DNA from: Arthrobacter jinronghuae
GTDB taxonomy: Bacteria; Actinomycetota; Actinomycetes; Actinomycetales; Micrococcaceae
DNA: 64,000 nt
Assembly (NCBI RefSeq): GCF_025244825.1
Contig: NZ_CP104263.1
Span: 2,480,001 to 2,544,000, forward strand
Direction of reading: 5' to 3'
Made by a program: the position numbers and the translations under genes. The notes under the pieces were generated by a model, which saw only the letters and a program-made list of their open reading frames with translations, was not told the origin of the DNA and did no database searches. Within the stretch, counting starts at the first letter, position 1, and each line of letters begins with the position of its first letter. This document shows, piece after piece, positions 39,454 through 47,232 of the stretch.

Positions 39454-39526
39454 GCCCTCGTAGCTCAGGGGATAGAGCGGTTGCCTCCGGAGCAACAGGC
39501 CGTAGGTTCGAATCCTATCGAGGGCA
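39454..39526 (+). tRNA. tRNA-Arg (anticodon CCG)
   Basis: A complete cloverleaf: acceptor stem GCCCTCG/CGAGGGC with discriminator A, D-loop GCTCAGGGGATAGAGC, anticodon arm GTTGC-CTCCGGA-GCAAC with anticodon CCG at 39487-39489, and T-arm GTAGG-TTCGAAT-CCTAT. It reads CGG codons, which are frequent in this genome. CCA is not encoded. Confidence 0.97.
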
Positions 39527-39541
39527 CATTGAGACATAAGA

Positions 39542-39576
39542 GAAGAACCCCGCAGCCCCTGGCTGCGGGGTTCTTC
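39542..39576 (+). terminator. Intrinsic terminator after tRNA-Arg
   Basis: A 16-bp perfect stem (GAAGAACCCCGCAGCC and complement) with a three-base CCT loop, followed by TTGTTTTG. It ends the tRNA transcript and may also serve the convergent DUF6176-like gene. Confidence 0.9.
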
Positions 39577-39593
39577 TTGTTTTGCGCCTGCGT

Positions 39594-40115
39594 CTAGTCC
39601 CCGGAGGCCCCTGCAGCGCCGGCAGCGCCGGAGGCCACGGGAGCACCGGCCGCCACGGGAGCACCGGCCGCCCCGACAGCACCGGCATCCTCGACGGCGG
39701 CACGAACCGCCGGCGGGCAAAGGAAGAACCGCGGCTGGAGCTCCTCCCACCCGGGATGCTTGGTCTTTTTCCCGTACTCCAGGTGCGCCTGGTCCAAGGG
39801 GTTGTCGGGAACGAGCCCGGGGCTGTCATTTCCCATCAACTGGAAGTGGTACATCCACCAGGACCCGTCCGCCTCCTGGTTCAGGAACGTGGCCTCCAGC
39901 GCCATGAGTTCCCGGCCCAGAGTGGCCAGGCATTCGTCGTAGCGCTCGTGGAGCATTGTCATCCAGTCGTCGAACGAAGACTCGCGGGAATCCAGCAGCC
40001 GTGCCCTGCTCAACTCCATCCGCATGCCCTGCGGCACGGACGGCGGCATAGTCCAGCCGGGAAAGTCCCGGGCAGCAGGCTCGAACGGAATGGGCGGGTG
40101 CGCGGAAGGAGTCAT
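39594..40115 (-). CDS. DUF6176-like conserved protein with low-complexity tail
   Basis: A 173-residue protein. The middle (MRMELSRARLLDSRESSFDDWMTMLHERYDECLATLGRE, then ALEATFLNQEADGSWWMYHFQLMG) fits the DUF6176 group of small soluble proteins of unknown function. A Pro-rich N-terminus precedes it, and the last 30 residues are a Gly/Ala/Pro/Val repeat (APVAAGAPVASGA). The ATG at 40115 is the best start; an ATG further in (before ELSRARLL) would give the bare domain. It is isolated. Confidence 0.72.
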   Translation of the reverse strand: MTPSAHPPIPFEPAARDFPGWTMPPSVPQGMRMELSRARLLDSRESSFDDWMTMLHERYDECLATLGRELMALEATFLNQEADGSWWMYHFQLMGNDSPGLVPDNPLDQAHLEYGKKTKHPGWEELQPRFFLCPPAVRAAVEDAGAVGAAGAPVAAGAPVASGAAGAAGASGD

Positions 40116-40251
40116 GCGCCTGACTCTAGGGGGAATCACCGCACGGCACACTTCACGCCCGGGTTGAAGGTGGTGACAGGAGCGCCGGCCGGAATTCTTT
40201 CGGCCAAACCCTTGCGCCGGCCTCCCCCTTCGGGGTTATGGTGTTCGCACA

Positions 40252-40267
40252 TACCAACCGGTCGGTT
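40252..40267 (+). promoter_or_regulatory. TetR-type operator 1, upstream of tetR
   Basis: TACCAACCGGTCGGTT is a 16-bp near-palindrome (AACCG and CGGTT arms around GT) located about 45 bases before the tetR start and ten bases after a possible -10 (TATGGT, 40237-40242). Nearly the same sequence occurs at livG and upstream of fabG, and the tetR gene is adjacent, so autoregulation is likely. Confidence 0.7.
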
Positions 40268-40311
40268 CCTACCGCCGGTCCGCACCACGAGAAATCCGGA
40301 CACCACCCCGC

Positions 40312-40890
40312 ATGAAGACCCTGAACATCAAAGAAGAGCTCGCACGGACCTCCGTGGAGCTTTTCGCGCGGCACGGCTACGCAAAAACGAGCGTGCAGCA
40401 GATCGTCGACGCGGCCGGGGTGACAAAAGGCGCGCTCTATCACTACTTCAATTCCAAAGACGACCTGCTCTTTGACATCTATGACCGCATCCTGACCCTC
40501 CAGCGCGAGCACCTGACCGAGATCATCGGACGGGGGCTGCCGGCAGTTGAAACCATGCGCCTGGTCTGTGAAGACGTGATCATGACGTCCATCGACTGGA
40601 TCCGTGAAGGATCCGTGTTCTTCCGCTCCCAGCACATGCTCAGCGAGGACCGCCAGGAGGAAGTGAAGCGGAGGCGACGCGAATACAACGAGGCGTTCAC
40701 CGCCCTCTTGGTCCGCGGCCAGTCCGACGGCGTCTTCCGCACCGATATTCCGATTCCGGTGCTGGCTGCCAACTTCTTCTCCGACCCGCACTATCTCTCG
40801 TACTGGTACTCCCCCGGCGGGTCCATCAGCCGCGAACAGGCGGCCGCCCAGCTGACCGACCTTTACCTGGCCGGACTGCAGGCAAAGTAA
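40312..40890 (+). CDS. TetR family transcriptional regulator
   Basis: A 192-residue repressor-type regulator. The N-terminal helix-turn-helix domain reads LFARHGYAKTSVQQIVDAAGVTKGALYHYFNSKDDLL. The helical C-terminal ligand domain includes IDWIREGSVFFRSQHM and FFSDPHYLSYWYSPGGSISREQAA. This pattern resembles regulators of fatty-acid or aromatic acyl-CoA genes, which sense CoA thioesters, but the ligand is not readable. It lies 106 bases upstream of the Liv transporter operon, transcribed in the same direction, and operator 1 lies before it. Confidence 0.92.
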   Translation: MKTLNIKEELARTSVELFARHGYAKTSVQQIVDAAGVTKGALYHYFNSKDDLLFDIYDRILTLQREHLTEIIGRGLPAVETMRLVCEDVIMTSIDWIREGSVFFRSQHMLSEDRQEEVKRRRREYNEAFTALLVRGQSDGVFRTDIPIPVLAANFFSDPHYLSYWYSPGGSISREQAAAQLTDLYLAGLQAK

Positions 40891-40996
40891 CCGACTTACC
40901 GCACCACGGCACCTCCTCAATACAGCACCACCGCACCTCCCGCACCACCTTCAAGGCAGCACCATGCAAGGTAAGAGCAGAGACGATGGAGTACTC

Positions 40997-41782
40997 ATGC
41001 AGGAGCAACATACCGACCGGTCGGAACCGCCGCGTCTCCGCTTGGACGGCATCACCGTCCGGTTCGGCGGCCTCACGGCGCTGGACTCGGTGTCCCTGGA
41101 CATCCCCGCAGGCAGGATCGTGGGGGTCATGGGTCCCAACGGAGCAGGAAAGACCACTCTGTTCAACGTCATCTGCGGGGTGTTCCCGCCCACGGAGGGC
41201 AGCCTGGAGCTGGATGGACAAGGCTTTACCCCTCGTCCGCACAACCTGACCCGCTCCGGCGTCGCACGCACCCTGCAGGGGCTCGGTCTGTTCCCCGGGC
41301 TGACCGCGCTGCAGAATGTCACGGCAGGTCTGGCTGCCGGATCCCGCGGGGGCCTCGACCTCCTGGCCCTGCCCGGCGCCGTCCGCAGGGAAGCCCGGCT
41401 CGCAGAGCGGTCGATGCAAGCACTGGAGGCCCTCGGCATCGGCGGGTACGCCGCGTCCCTGTCCGACACCCTTCCCTACGGCATCCGCAAAAAGGTGGCC
41501 CTGGCCCGGGCGCTGGTCAGCGAACCGAGGCTGCTGCTGCTGGATGAACCTGCCGGCGGGCTTAGCCACGACGATATTGAGGAACTGGCTTCCATCATCC
41601 GCACCGTGCCCGGCGACGGGTGTTCGGTGGTGCTGGTAGAACACCACGTGGACCTGGTCATGGACGTCTGCGACCGCATCGCCGTACTGGACTTCGGCCG
41701 CCTGATCGCCGAAGGAACACCGGCCGAAATCGGTGCCGATCCCGCCGTCGCAGATGCCTACCTGGGAGTTGAGGTGGCATGA
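40997..41782 (+). CDS. livG: Branched-chain-amino-acid-type ABC transporter ATPase LivG
   Basis: A 261-residue ATP-binding subunit of a HAAT-family importer. Walker A is GPNGAGKTTLFNV and Walker B LLLLDEPAGG. The signature region reads LPYGIRKKVALARAL where LSGGQ is standard, a variation usual in LivG. The LivG-type C-terminal extension (EGTPAEIGADPAVADAYLGVEV) is present. I chose the ATG at 40997 (GGAG upstream); another ATG lies 11 codons earlier. Operator 2 overlaps codons 5-10 with this start, so the true start may differ. It overlaps livF by four bases. Confidence 0.9.
   Translation: MQEQHTDRSEPPRLRLDGITVRFGGLTALDSVSLDIPAGRIVGVMGPNGAGKTTLFNVICGVFPPTEGSLELDGQGFTPRPHNLTRSGVARTLQGLGLFPGLTALQNVTAGLAAGSRGGLDLLALPGAVRREARLAERSMQALEALGIGGYAASLSDTLPYGIRKKVALARALVSEPRLLLLDEPAGGLSHDDIEELASIIRTVPGDGCSVVLVEHHVDLVMDVCDRIAVLDFGRLIAEGTPAEIGADPAVADAYLGVEVA
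41011..41026 (+). promoter_or_regulatory. TetR-type operator 2, at the livG start
   Basis: TACCGACCGGTCGGAA differs from operator 1 at three positions and shares the flanking ACA before it. It lies 14 bases downstream of the ATG at 40997, so either the repressor blocks elongation here or livG starts further downstream. Confidence 0.65.
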
Positions 41783-42498
41783 CCGCCGCACTGGTATTGG
41801 AAGGCGTCAGTGCGGGTTACGGCGCCGTCCGGGTGCTGCACGGGATCGACCTTTCGGTGGCGGAAGGCTCCATCACCACCGTCGTAGGGGCCAACGGGGC
41901 CGGCAAGACCACCCTCCTGCGGACCATCACCGGCCAGCTGCGGCCCTCGGCCGGCAGCATCCGCATCAAAGATGGAAAGGACCTGACCCGGGTACCGGTC
42001 GAGGACATGGTGCGCCACGGCGTCGCACTGGTTCCCGAAGGCCGCGGCGTCATCACCGAACTGACGGTGGATGAAAACCTGCGCCTGGGCGGGCTGTGGC
42101 GGAAGGACCGTAAGGCAGCGGATGAGGTGCTCACCGGGATGTACGAACTCTTCGAGCCCCTTGCCCGACGCCGGAAGGCTGCCGGACACCAGCTCTCGGG
42201 CGGCGAGCGCCAGATGCTTGCGCTGGGGCGGGCCCTGATGGCCGCACCGTCGCTCCTCCTGCTGGACGAGCCGTCCCTGGGACTGGCCCCCAAGGTGACC
42301 GCACAGATCCTGGGCATGCTGCGCCGCCTCCGCGACGACACCGGCCTGACCGTACTGCTGATCGAGCAGAACGTCCGGAGTGCACTCGCTGTCGCGGACC
42401 ACGGGGTAGTGCTCAACCTCGGCCGCATTGTCGCCTCACGGCCGGCGGCCGAGCTGGCCGAAGACACCGACCTCCGCCACACCTACCTGGGGTTCTAA
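41779..42498 (+). CDS. livF: Branched-chain-amino-acid-type ABC transporter ATPase LivF
   Basis: The 239-residue second ATPase, with GANGAGKTTLLRT (Walker A), LSGGERQMLALGRAL (signature), LLLLDEPSLGL (Walker B) and the LivF-typical ending DLRHTYLGF. It pairs with LivG to power import through the LivH-LivM channel. Start overlaps the livG stop (ATGA), and its last base is the first base of livH. Confidence 0.95.
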   Translation: MTAALVLEGVSAGYGAVRVLHGIDLSVAEGSITTVVGANGAGKTTLLRTITGQLRPSAGSIRIKDGKDLTRVPVEDMVRHGVALVPEGRGVITELTVDENLRLGGLWRKDRKAADEVLTGMYELFEPLARRRKAAGHQLSGGERQMLALGRALMAAPSLLLLDEPSLGLAPKVTAQILGMLRRLRDDTGLTVLLIEQNVRSALAVADHGVVLNLGRIVASRPAAELAEDTDLRHTYLGF

Positions 42499-43376
42499 TG
42501 GACAGATTTCTTTTCCTCACCTTTGACGGCCTCGCCCGCGGCGCGGTCCTCGCTGCCTTCGCGCTCTCCCTGGTGCTGATCTGGCGTGCAGCCCGGATCG
42601 TGAACTTTGCGCAGGGCGCGATGGCGGTGGCGGCAACCTACATTGCCTTCACGGTCACCGCCCTCACCGGAAGCTACTGGGCCGGACTCGCCGCTGCCCT
42701 CGTAGCGGGTTTCCTCATCGGAGCCCTGGTGGAACGCGGCGTCATGCGCTTCGTGGGCAACAGTTCCGCCCTGAACCCGGTCATTGCCGGGCTGGGCCTG
42801 CTGATGCTGATCCAGGCCATTTTGGGCATGGTGTTCGGGAACAGCTACCGGACCATGGTGACGCCGTTCAGCTCAAACCCGGTGGAGATCTTCGGCATTA
42901 CCGTCTTCTCCTCCTATGACCTCTTCGTCTTTGCCTGCATAGCCCTTTTGGTAGGCGGACTGGTCCTGCTGTTCACCAAGACGCCCCTGGGACTGCGGCT
43001 GCGGGCCTCCGCCTTCGCCCCGGACCTGGCCCGGCTCCTCGGCGTGCGGACCTCGCGGATGCTCACCCTGGGCTGGGCCATGTCCTCCGCCCTGGGCGCG
43101 CTCGCCGCCCTGTTGGTCATTCCCACCGAGCTGGGACTCAATCCGCATGCCGCGGACACGGTCTTCGTTTATGCGTTCACCGTTGCCGTCATCGGCGGAC
43201 TGGACTCCCCCGCCGGTGCCGTGCTGGGCGGACTGGCCGTGGGGGTGCTGCTGAGCTGGGTCAGCGGCTACGGGGGCGCCACCCTGGCGCCCATCGCCAT
43301 CCTGCTCCTGCTGCTGGCCGTACTGCTGGTCCGCCCCGGCGGAATCTTCTCGATGACCAAGGAGCGAACGGTATGA
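42498..43376 (+). CDS. livH: Branched-chain-amino-acid-type ABC transporter permease LivH
   Basis: A 292-residue permease with about eight membrane segments. It shows the family motif RAARIVNFAQGAMAVAATY near the N-terminus and the cytoplasmic coupling region RLLGVRTSRMLTLGWAMSSALGALAALL. The last part GGLDSPAGAVLGGLAVGVL is typical. It forms the channel with LivM. Confidence 0.94.
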   Translation: MDRFLFLTFDGLARGAVLAAFALSLVLIWRAARIVNFAQGAMAVAATYIAFTVTALTGSYWAGLAAALVAGFLIGALVERGVMRFVGNSSALNPVIAGLGLLMLIQAILGMVFGNSYRTMVTPFSSNPVEIFGITVFSSYDLFVFACIALLVGGLVLLFTKTPLGLRLRASAFAPDLARLLGVRTSRMLTLGWAMSSALGALAALLVIPTELGLNPHAADTVFVYAFTVAVIGGLDSPAGAVLGGLAVGVLLSWVSGYGGATLAPIAILLLLLAVLLVRPGGIFSMTKERTV

Positions 43377-44506
43377 GCGTCACCAAGCGGTATGGCTTTG
43401 CCGGGGCCGCAATGGTCCTGCTGATCGGACTGACGTTTGTCATCCCGTCGTTCTCCTCGTACCAGCTCGCCACTGCCTGCGCCTACCTGTGCGGGATCGC
43501 CGGGCTCACCCTGCTGACGGGCGCCGGAGGCCAGCTGTCCCTTGGGCAGGCGGCCCTCATGGCTGCCGGAGCCTACAGCTACGCGTTAACCGCCAATACA
43601 ATGGCCGACGCCGGCACGGAGGGCCCGCTGCTGCTCCTGGTGCCGCTGGCCGCAGCTGTCATCGGTGCAGCCGTCCTCGGCCTGGTGATCGGACTCGCGG
43701 CCGGGCGGCTTCACGGCCCCTATCTGGCCGGCTTCACCATGGCGCTGGTGGTGGCCCTTCCCGCGGTCACCAGCACGTTCTCCTCGGTGCTTGGCGGAGA
43801 CCAGGGGTTGTGGATCACCGTGGAAAAACGCCCGGCCTCGCTGCGCGGCATTGTGTCCAATGAAGCATGGCAGGCGTGGCTCGCCGTCGTCTGCTCCGTC
43901 CTGGTCCTGACCCTGCTGGCGAACCTGCTGCACGGACGCTTCGGCCGGCACCTGCGGGCCGTGCGGGACAACCCAGTGGCGGCGGCGCTCGCCGGCATCA
44001 ACCCGGCCCGCACCAAAGTCACGGCCTTCGTCATCAGCTCCGCCGCGGCAGGGATGGGCGGCGGCCTGCTGGCGTACACCACGCAGAGTGCCGGTCCAGG
44101 GGCCTACTCACTGGTGTTCTCCCTCTTCCTGCTTATGGCCGCCGTGGTCGGCGGCATCGGTTCCCTGACCGGAGCAGTCTGGGGCGCCGTGCTCCTGGTT
44201 GCCCTGCCGCACCTGATCAGCACGGCCACTTCCCGGCTCGAACTGTCCACGGACCTTGCCCAGCGGCTGGACGGCAACCTTGCGGTTGCCATCTTCGGAC
44301 TGGTCCTGGTCCTCGTGGTGCTGCTTGCCCCGCAGGGCATCCAGGGCCTGCTGGTCCGGGCCGGCCGCCGGCTGGGTCAGGCCCGTTCCGTTTCCGTTCC
44401 GCCGCAGTCCGCAAAATCCGCACCGTCACCAGCATCCAGTACACCCACCCGGTTATCCGCCCGGCATGAGCCCGAGCAGCTACCGGCAACCCCGAAAGGT
44501 CAATGA
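43373..44506 (+). CDS. livM: Branched-chain-amino-acid-type ABC transporter permease LivM
   Basis: A 377-residue permease with about nine to ten membrane segments. Typical parts are GGQLSLGQAALMAAGAYSYAL, RAVRDNPVAAALAGINPARTKVTAFVISSAAAGMGGGLL and GGIGSLTGAVWGAVLL. The C-terminal 50 residues are Ser/Pro/Ala-rich and polar. ATGA overlaps at both ends show a tightly coupled operon. Confidence 0.94.
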   Translation: MSVTKRYGFAGAAMVLLIGLTFVIPSFSSYQLATACAYLCGIAGLTLLTGAGGQLSLGQAALMAAGAYSYALTANTMADAGTEGPLLLLVPLAAAVIGAAVLGLVIGLAAGRLHGPYLAGFTMALVVALPAVTSTFSSVLGGDQGLWITVEKRPASLRGIVSNEAWQAWLAVVCSVLVLTLLANLLHGRFGRHLRAVRDNPVAAALAGINPARTKVTAFVISSAAAGMGGGLLAYTTQSAGPGAYSLVFSLFLLMAAVVGGIGSLTGAVWGAVLLVALPHLISTATSRLELSTDLAQRLDGNLAVAIFGLVLVLVVLLAPQGIQGLLVRAGRRLGQARSVSVPPQSAKSAPSPASSTPTRLSARHEPEQLPATPKGQ

Positions 44507-45783
44507 TGATCCGTTCCAAGCTCCGACTGGGCACCGCCGTCCTTGCAGCCGCTGCCCTCGGCCTGGCCTCATGCGCTTCACCGGACGAAGGAGGCGAGGC
44601 AGCCGCCGAAGATGTTCCCGGAATCACCGACACCACCGTCACCGTCGGTACCCACCAGCCGCTCACCGGACCGGCAGCGGCCGGCTACTCCACGATTTCA
44701 CCGGCCACGAAGGCATACTTCGATTACGTCAACGACAACGGCGGAGTCAACGGCCGCACCATTGAGTACATCGTGAAGGATGACGGCTACAACCCCGCCA
44801 ACACCCAGACGGCGGTACGCGAGATGGTGCTCCAGGACGAGGTCTTCGCCCTCGTGGGCGGACTCGGCACGCCGCCGCACAGCGCTGTCCTGGATTTCGT
44901 AAACGACAACGAGGTGCCGGATCTCTTCGTGGCTTCCGGCAGCCCCACCTGGAACCAACCCGAGGACTACCCGTATACCTACGGTTTCATGGTGGACTAC
45001 CCCACCGAGTCACGGATCCTCGCCACCTATGCGCAGGAAGAGTTCCCGGACAAGACCTACTGCTTCTTCGGCCAGGATGATGACTTCGGCGAGGAATTCC
45101 AGGCGGGGCTTGAAGCGGTGCTCGGAGAGGACGGCCTGGCCGACACCCAGGTCTACTCAACGGCCAATACCGATGTCGCGGCGCAGATCAGTGCGATGAA
45201 GGAAGCCGGCTGCGAAGTTAACTTCCTGGCAACCATCAACGGCTTCAGTGCCCAGGCAGTGGGGACGGCGGCGAAACTCGGCTACTTCCCGCAGTGGATG
45301 GCTTCCTCGGCCGGCGGGGATTTCAACACCCTGTCCGGCTATCTGGGCGAGAACACGAACAAGCTGCTGCAGGGCTTCGTCAGCGCCAACTACCTCCCGG
45401 GCTATTCGGACACCGAGGACGAGTGGACGGCAAAATTCTCCGAAATCAACGAGGAGTACAACGCCGGGGCTCCGTTTGACGGCAACACCATTTTCGGAAT
45501 GTCCATCGGCTACCTCTTCGTTGAGGCGCTCAAGGAAGCCGGGGAGAACCCGACCCGGGAATCCCTGCTCGAAGCACTCGAATCCGGCAACGTCACCGGC
45601 AACGGCCACGCACCGCTGGGCTTCGGCGAAGACAGCCACCAGGGGTACACCGGAGCAATGCTGACCCGGGTGGACAACGGCGTGCAGTCCTACTTCGGGA
45701 CCCCGTTCGTGGTAACAGGTGACGAGGTGGAGGAATACACCGAAGAACGGCCTGCCATGCCGGCAGACGGCCTGCCCGAGTAG
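44503..45783 (+). CDS. livK: Substrate-binding lipoprotein of the Liv-type transporter
   Basis: A 426-residue extracellular binding protein. The signal peptide ends with the lipobox LGLASC (Cys24). The mature part is a type I periplasmic-binding fold with ITDTTVTVGTHQPLTGPAAAGY, YIVKDDGYNPANTQTAVREMV and VGGLGTPPHSAVLDFVNDN. This type binds leucine/valine, amides, aromatic acids or other small acids. The ligand is not predictable, but the TetR, FabG and MaoC neighbours point to an acid metabolised as a CoA ester. It closes the liv operon, followed by a strong terminator. Confidence 0.93.
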   Translation: MMIRSKLRLGTAVLAAAALGLASCASPDEGGEAAAEDVPGITDTTVTVGTHQPLTGPAAAGYSTISPATKAYFDYVNDNGGVNGRTIEYIVKDDGYNPANTQTAVREMVLQDEVFALVGGLGTPPHSAVLDFVNDNEVPDLFVASGSPTWNQPEDYPYTYGFMVDYPTESRILATYAQEEFPDKTYCFFGQDDDFGEEFQAGLEAVLGEDGLADTQVYSTANTDVAAQISAMKEAGCEVNFLATINGFSAQAVGTAAKLGYFPQWMASSAGGDFNTLSGYLGENTNKLLQGFVSANYLPGYSDTEDEWTAKFSEINEEYNAGAPFDGNTIFGMSIGYLFVEALKEAGENPTRESLLEALESGNVTGNGHAPLGFGEDSHQGYTGAMLTRVDNGVQSYFGTPFVVTGDEVEEYTEERPAMPADGLPE

Positions 45784-45839
45784 GGCCGCGCCGGCCGGGT
45801 AGGGGCCGCGCCGGCCGGCACGCAACCAGCCCAATCAAC

Positions 45840-45871
45840 ACGAGGGCCCGTCCAACCGGACGGGCCCTCGT
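45840..45871. terminator. Bidirectional terminator, livK / maoC
   Basis: A 14-bp stem (ACGAGGGCCCGTCC and complement) with a four-base AACC loop lies between the convergent livK and maoC-like genes. It is flanked by CTCTGTT on one side and TGTT on the other. Confidence 0.85.
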
Positions 45872-45895
45872 CTCTGTTGCAGTGCCGCAGGCTAG

Positions 45896-46348
45896 CTAGC
45901 CCAGCACGTAAAGCGAAATCGACTCCGCGACGCAGGCAGGTTTGTCCACGCCCTCTATCTCGATGCTGACCAGGAGTTTGACCCGCACGCCCTGCGCCAC
46001 GGTCTCTACCGAGGCGATCTCCGACCGGGCACGGACACGGCTGCCCACCGGCACCGGATGCGGGAAACGCACCCGGTCCAGGCCGTAGTTCACGCCCATC
46101 ACCATGCCGTCCACGCGGAACCGGCCGGAGGCGAGCGCCGGCAGCAGGGCCAGGCTCAGATAGCCGTGCGCAATGGTGCCGCCGAAGGGCCCCTCGGCAG
46201 CCCGTTCGGGATCCACATGGATCCACTGGTGGTCATCAGTGGCCTTGGCGAACAGGTTCACCCGCTCCTGGTCAATGAGGACCCACTCGCTGGTCTCCTG
46301 GCGCCCGACTGCTTCCCCGAGTTCCTGCACGGAACCGAAATGGGCCAT
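45896..46348 (-). CDS. MaoC-family (R)-specific enoyl-CoA hydratase
   Basis: A 150-residue single hot-dog domain that hydrates enoyl-CoA esters. The hydratase-2 motif is ATDDHQWIHVDPERAA, with the catalytic Asp and His, followed by GGTIAHGYLSLALLPAL. Length matches stand-alone MaoC proteins. The ATG at 46348 lies two bases after the fabG stop, so the two enzymes are co-translated and probably act in sequence on a beta-hydroxyacyl/enoyl-CoA. Confidence 0.9.
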   Translation of the reverse strand: MAHFGSVQELGEAVGRQETSEWVLIDQERVNLFAKATDDHQWIHVDPERAAEGPFGGTIAHGYLSLALLPALASGRFRVDGMVMGVNYGLDRVRFPHPVPVGSRVRARSEIASVETVAQGVRVKLLVSIEIEGVDKPACVAESISLYVLG

Positions 46349-46350
46349 CG

Positions 46351-47124
46351 CTAGGCCTTCGGTCCGCCGGCGACGTAGAGCACCTGTCCGGAAACGAACG
46401 AGGCCTCCTCGCGGGCAAAGAAGGACGCCGCCGCAGCTATGTCCGCCGGGGTCCCGGCCCGCCCCACGGGGATTTCCTTCGCCGCATGCGCCACGAAGTC
46501 TTCGAACGGCACTCCCACGCGTTCCGCCGTCGCCCGTGTCATGTCCGTCTGGATGAAGCCGGGGGCAATCGCATTGACTGTGACGTTGTAGCGGCCCAGT
46601 TCGATGGCCAGTGTCTTGGTGAAGCCCTGGATGCCTGCCTTGGCCGCGGCGTAATTCGCCTGGCCGCGGTTGCCGAGGGCGGAGGTGCTCGAGAGGTTGA
46701 TGATGCGCCCCCATTTCTGCTGCACCTGATGCGCCTGCACCGCCCGGCTCATGAGGAACGCTCCGCGCAGGTGCACTCCCATCACGGCGTCCCAGTCCGT
46801 GTCCGTCATCTTGAACAGCAGGTTGTCCCGGAGGATGCCGGCGTTGTTGACCAGGATGGTGGGCGCCCCCAGCTCCCCGGCGATGCGGCCCACCGCCTGC
46901 TCGACGGCGGCGGCATCGGCGACGTCGGCGCCTACACCCACGGCCTTGCCGCCGGAGTTGTTGATGGCCTCCACGGTGGCGGCCGTGTCCTCCTCCCGCA
47001 GATCAAGGACGGCAACGCGGTGTCCGTCCGCTGCGAGCCGCATCGCGACCGCGGCGCCGATCCCGCGTCCTGCTCCGGTGACGACGGCGGTGCGCTGGTC
47101 CAAGGGTGCTGGTGCCTCTGTCAT
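46351..47124 (-). CDS. 3-oxoacyl-CoA/ACP reductase, FabG-like SDR
   Basis: A 257-residue short-chain dehydrogenase. NAD(P) motif TGAGRGIG, structural NNAG, catalytic Ser in INLSSTSALG and YAAAK with Tyr and Lys are all present. A likely reaction is reduction or oxidation of 3-oxo/3-hydroxyacyl thioesters together with the MaoC hydratase. The ATG at 47124 follows AGGAGA. Operator 3 lies 60-75 bases upstream. The pair is not part of a fatty acid synthase cluster here, which favours a dedicated degradative or modification role. Confidence 0.88.
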   Translation of the reverse strand: MTEAPAPLDQRTAVVTGAGRGIGAAVAMRLAADGHRVAVLDLREEDTAATVEAINNSGGKAVGVGADVADAAAVEQAVGRIAGELGAPTILVNNAGILRDNLLFKMTDTDWDAVMGVHLRGAFLMSRAVQAHQVQQKWGRIINLSSTSALGNRGQANYAAAKAGIQGFTKTLAIELGRYNVTVNAIAPGFIQTDMTRATAERVGVPFEDFVAHAAKEIPVGRAGTPADIAAAASFFAREEASFVSGQVLYVAGGPKA

Positions 47125-47183
47125 GTCTCTCCTGCCGGTGGCGGCAGCCCACTCGGTGTGTGCTGCGTCTCTTTTGCCGAGGG

Positions 47184-47199
47184 TACCGACCGGACGGTA
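47184..47199 (-). promoter_or_regulatory. TetR-type operator 3, upstream of fabG-maoC
   Basis: TACCGACCGGACGGTA (TACCG and CGGTA arms) lies in the 108-base gap between the GlxA-type regulator gene and fabG. It matches operators 1 and 2 at 13-14 of 16 positions, suggesting that the TetR protein also controls fabG-maoC. Confidence 0.65.
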
Positions 47200-47232
47200 C
47201 GGGCGCAACGGCAGGGCAGCACGCCCGCGGGC

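Noticed and set aside
37304..39526. DUF222/HNH gene beside a tRNA gene as a possible integrated element
   Set aside because: No integrase, no second copy of the tRNA 3' end and no terminal inverted repeats were seen. DUF222/HNH genes are scattered singly in these genomes.
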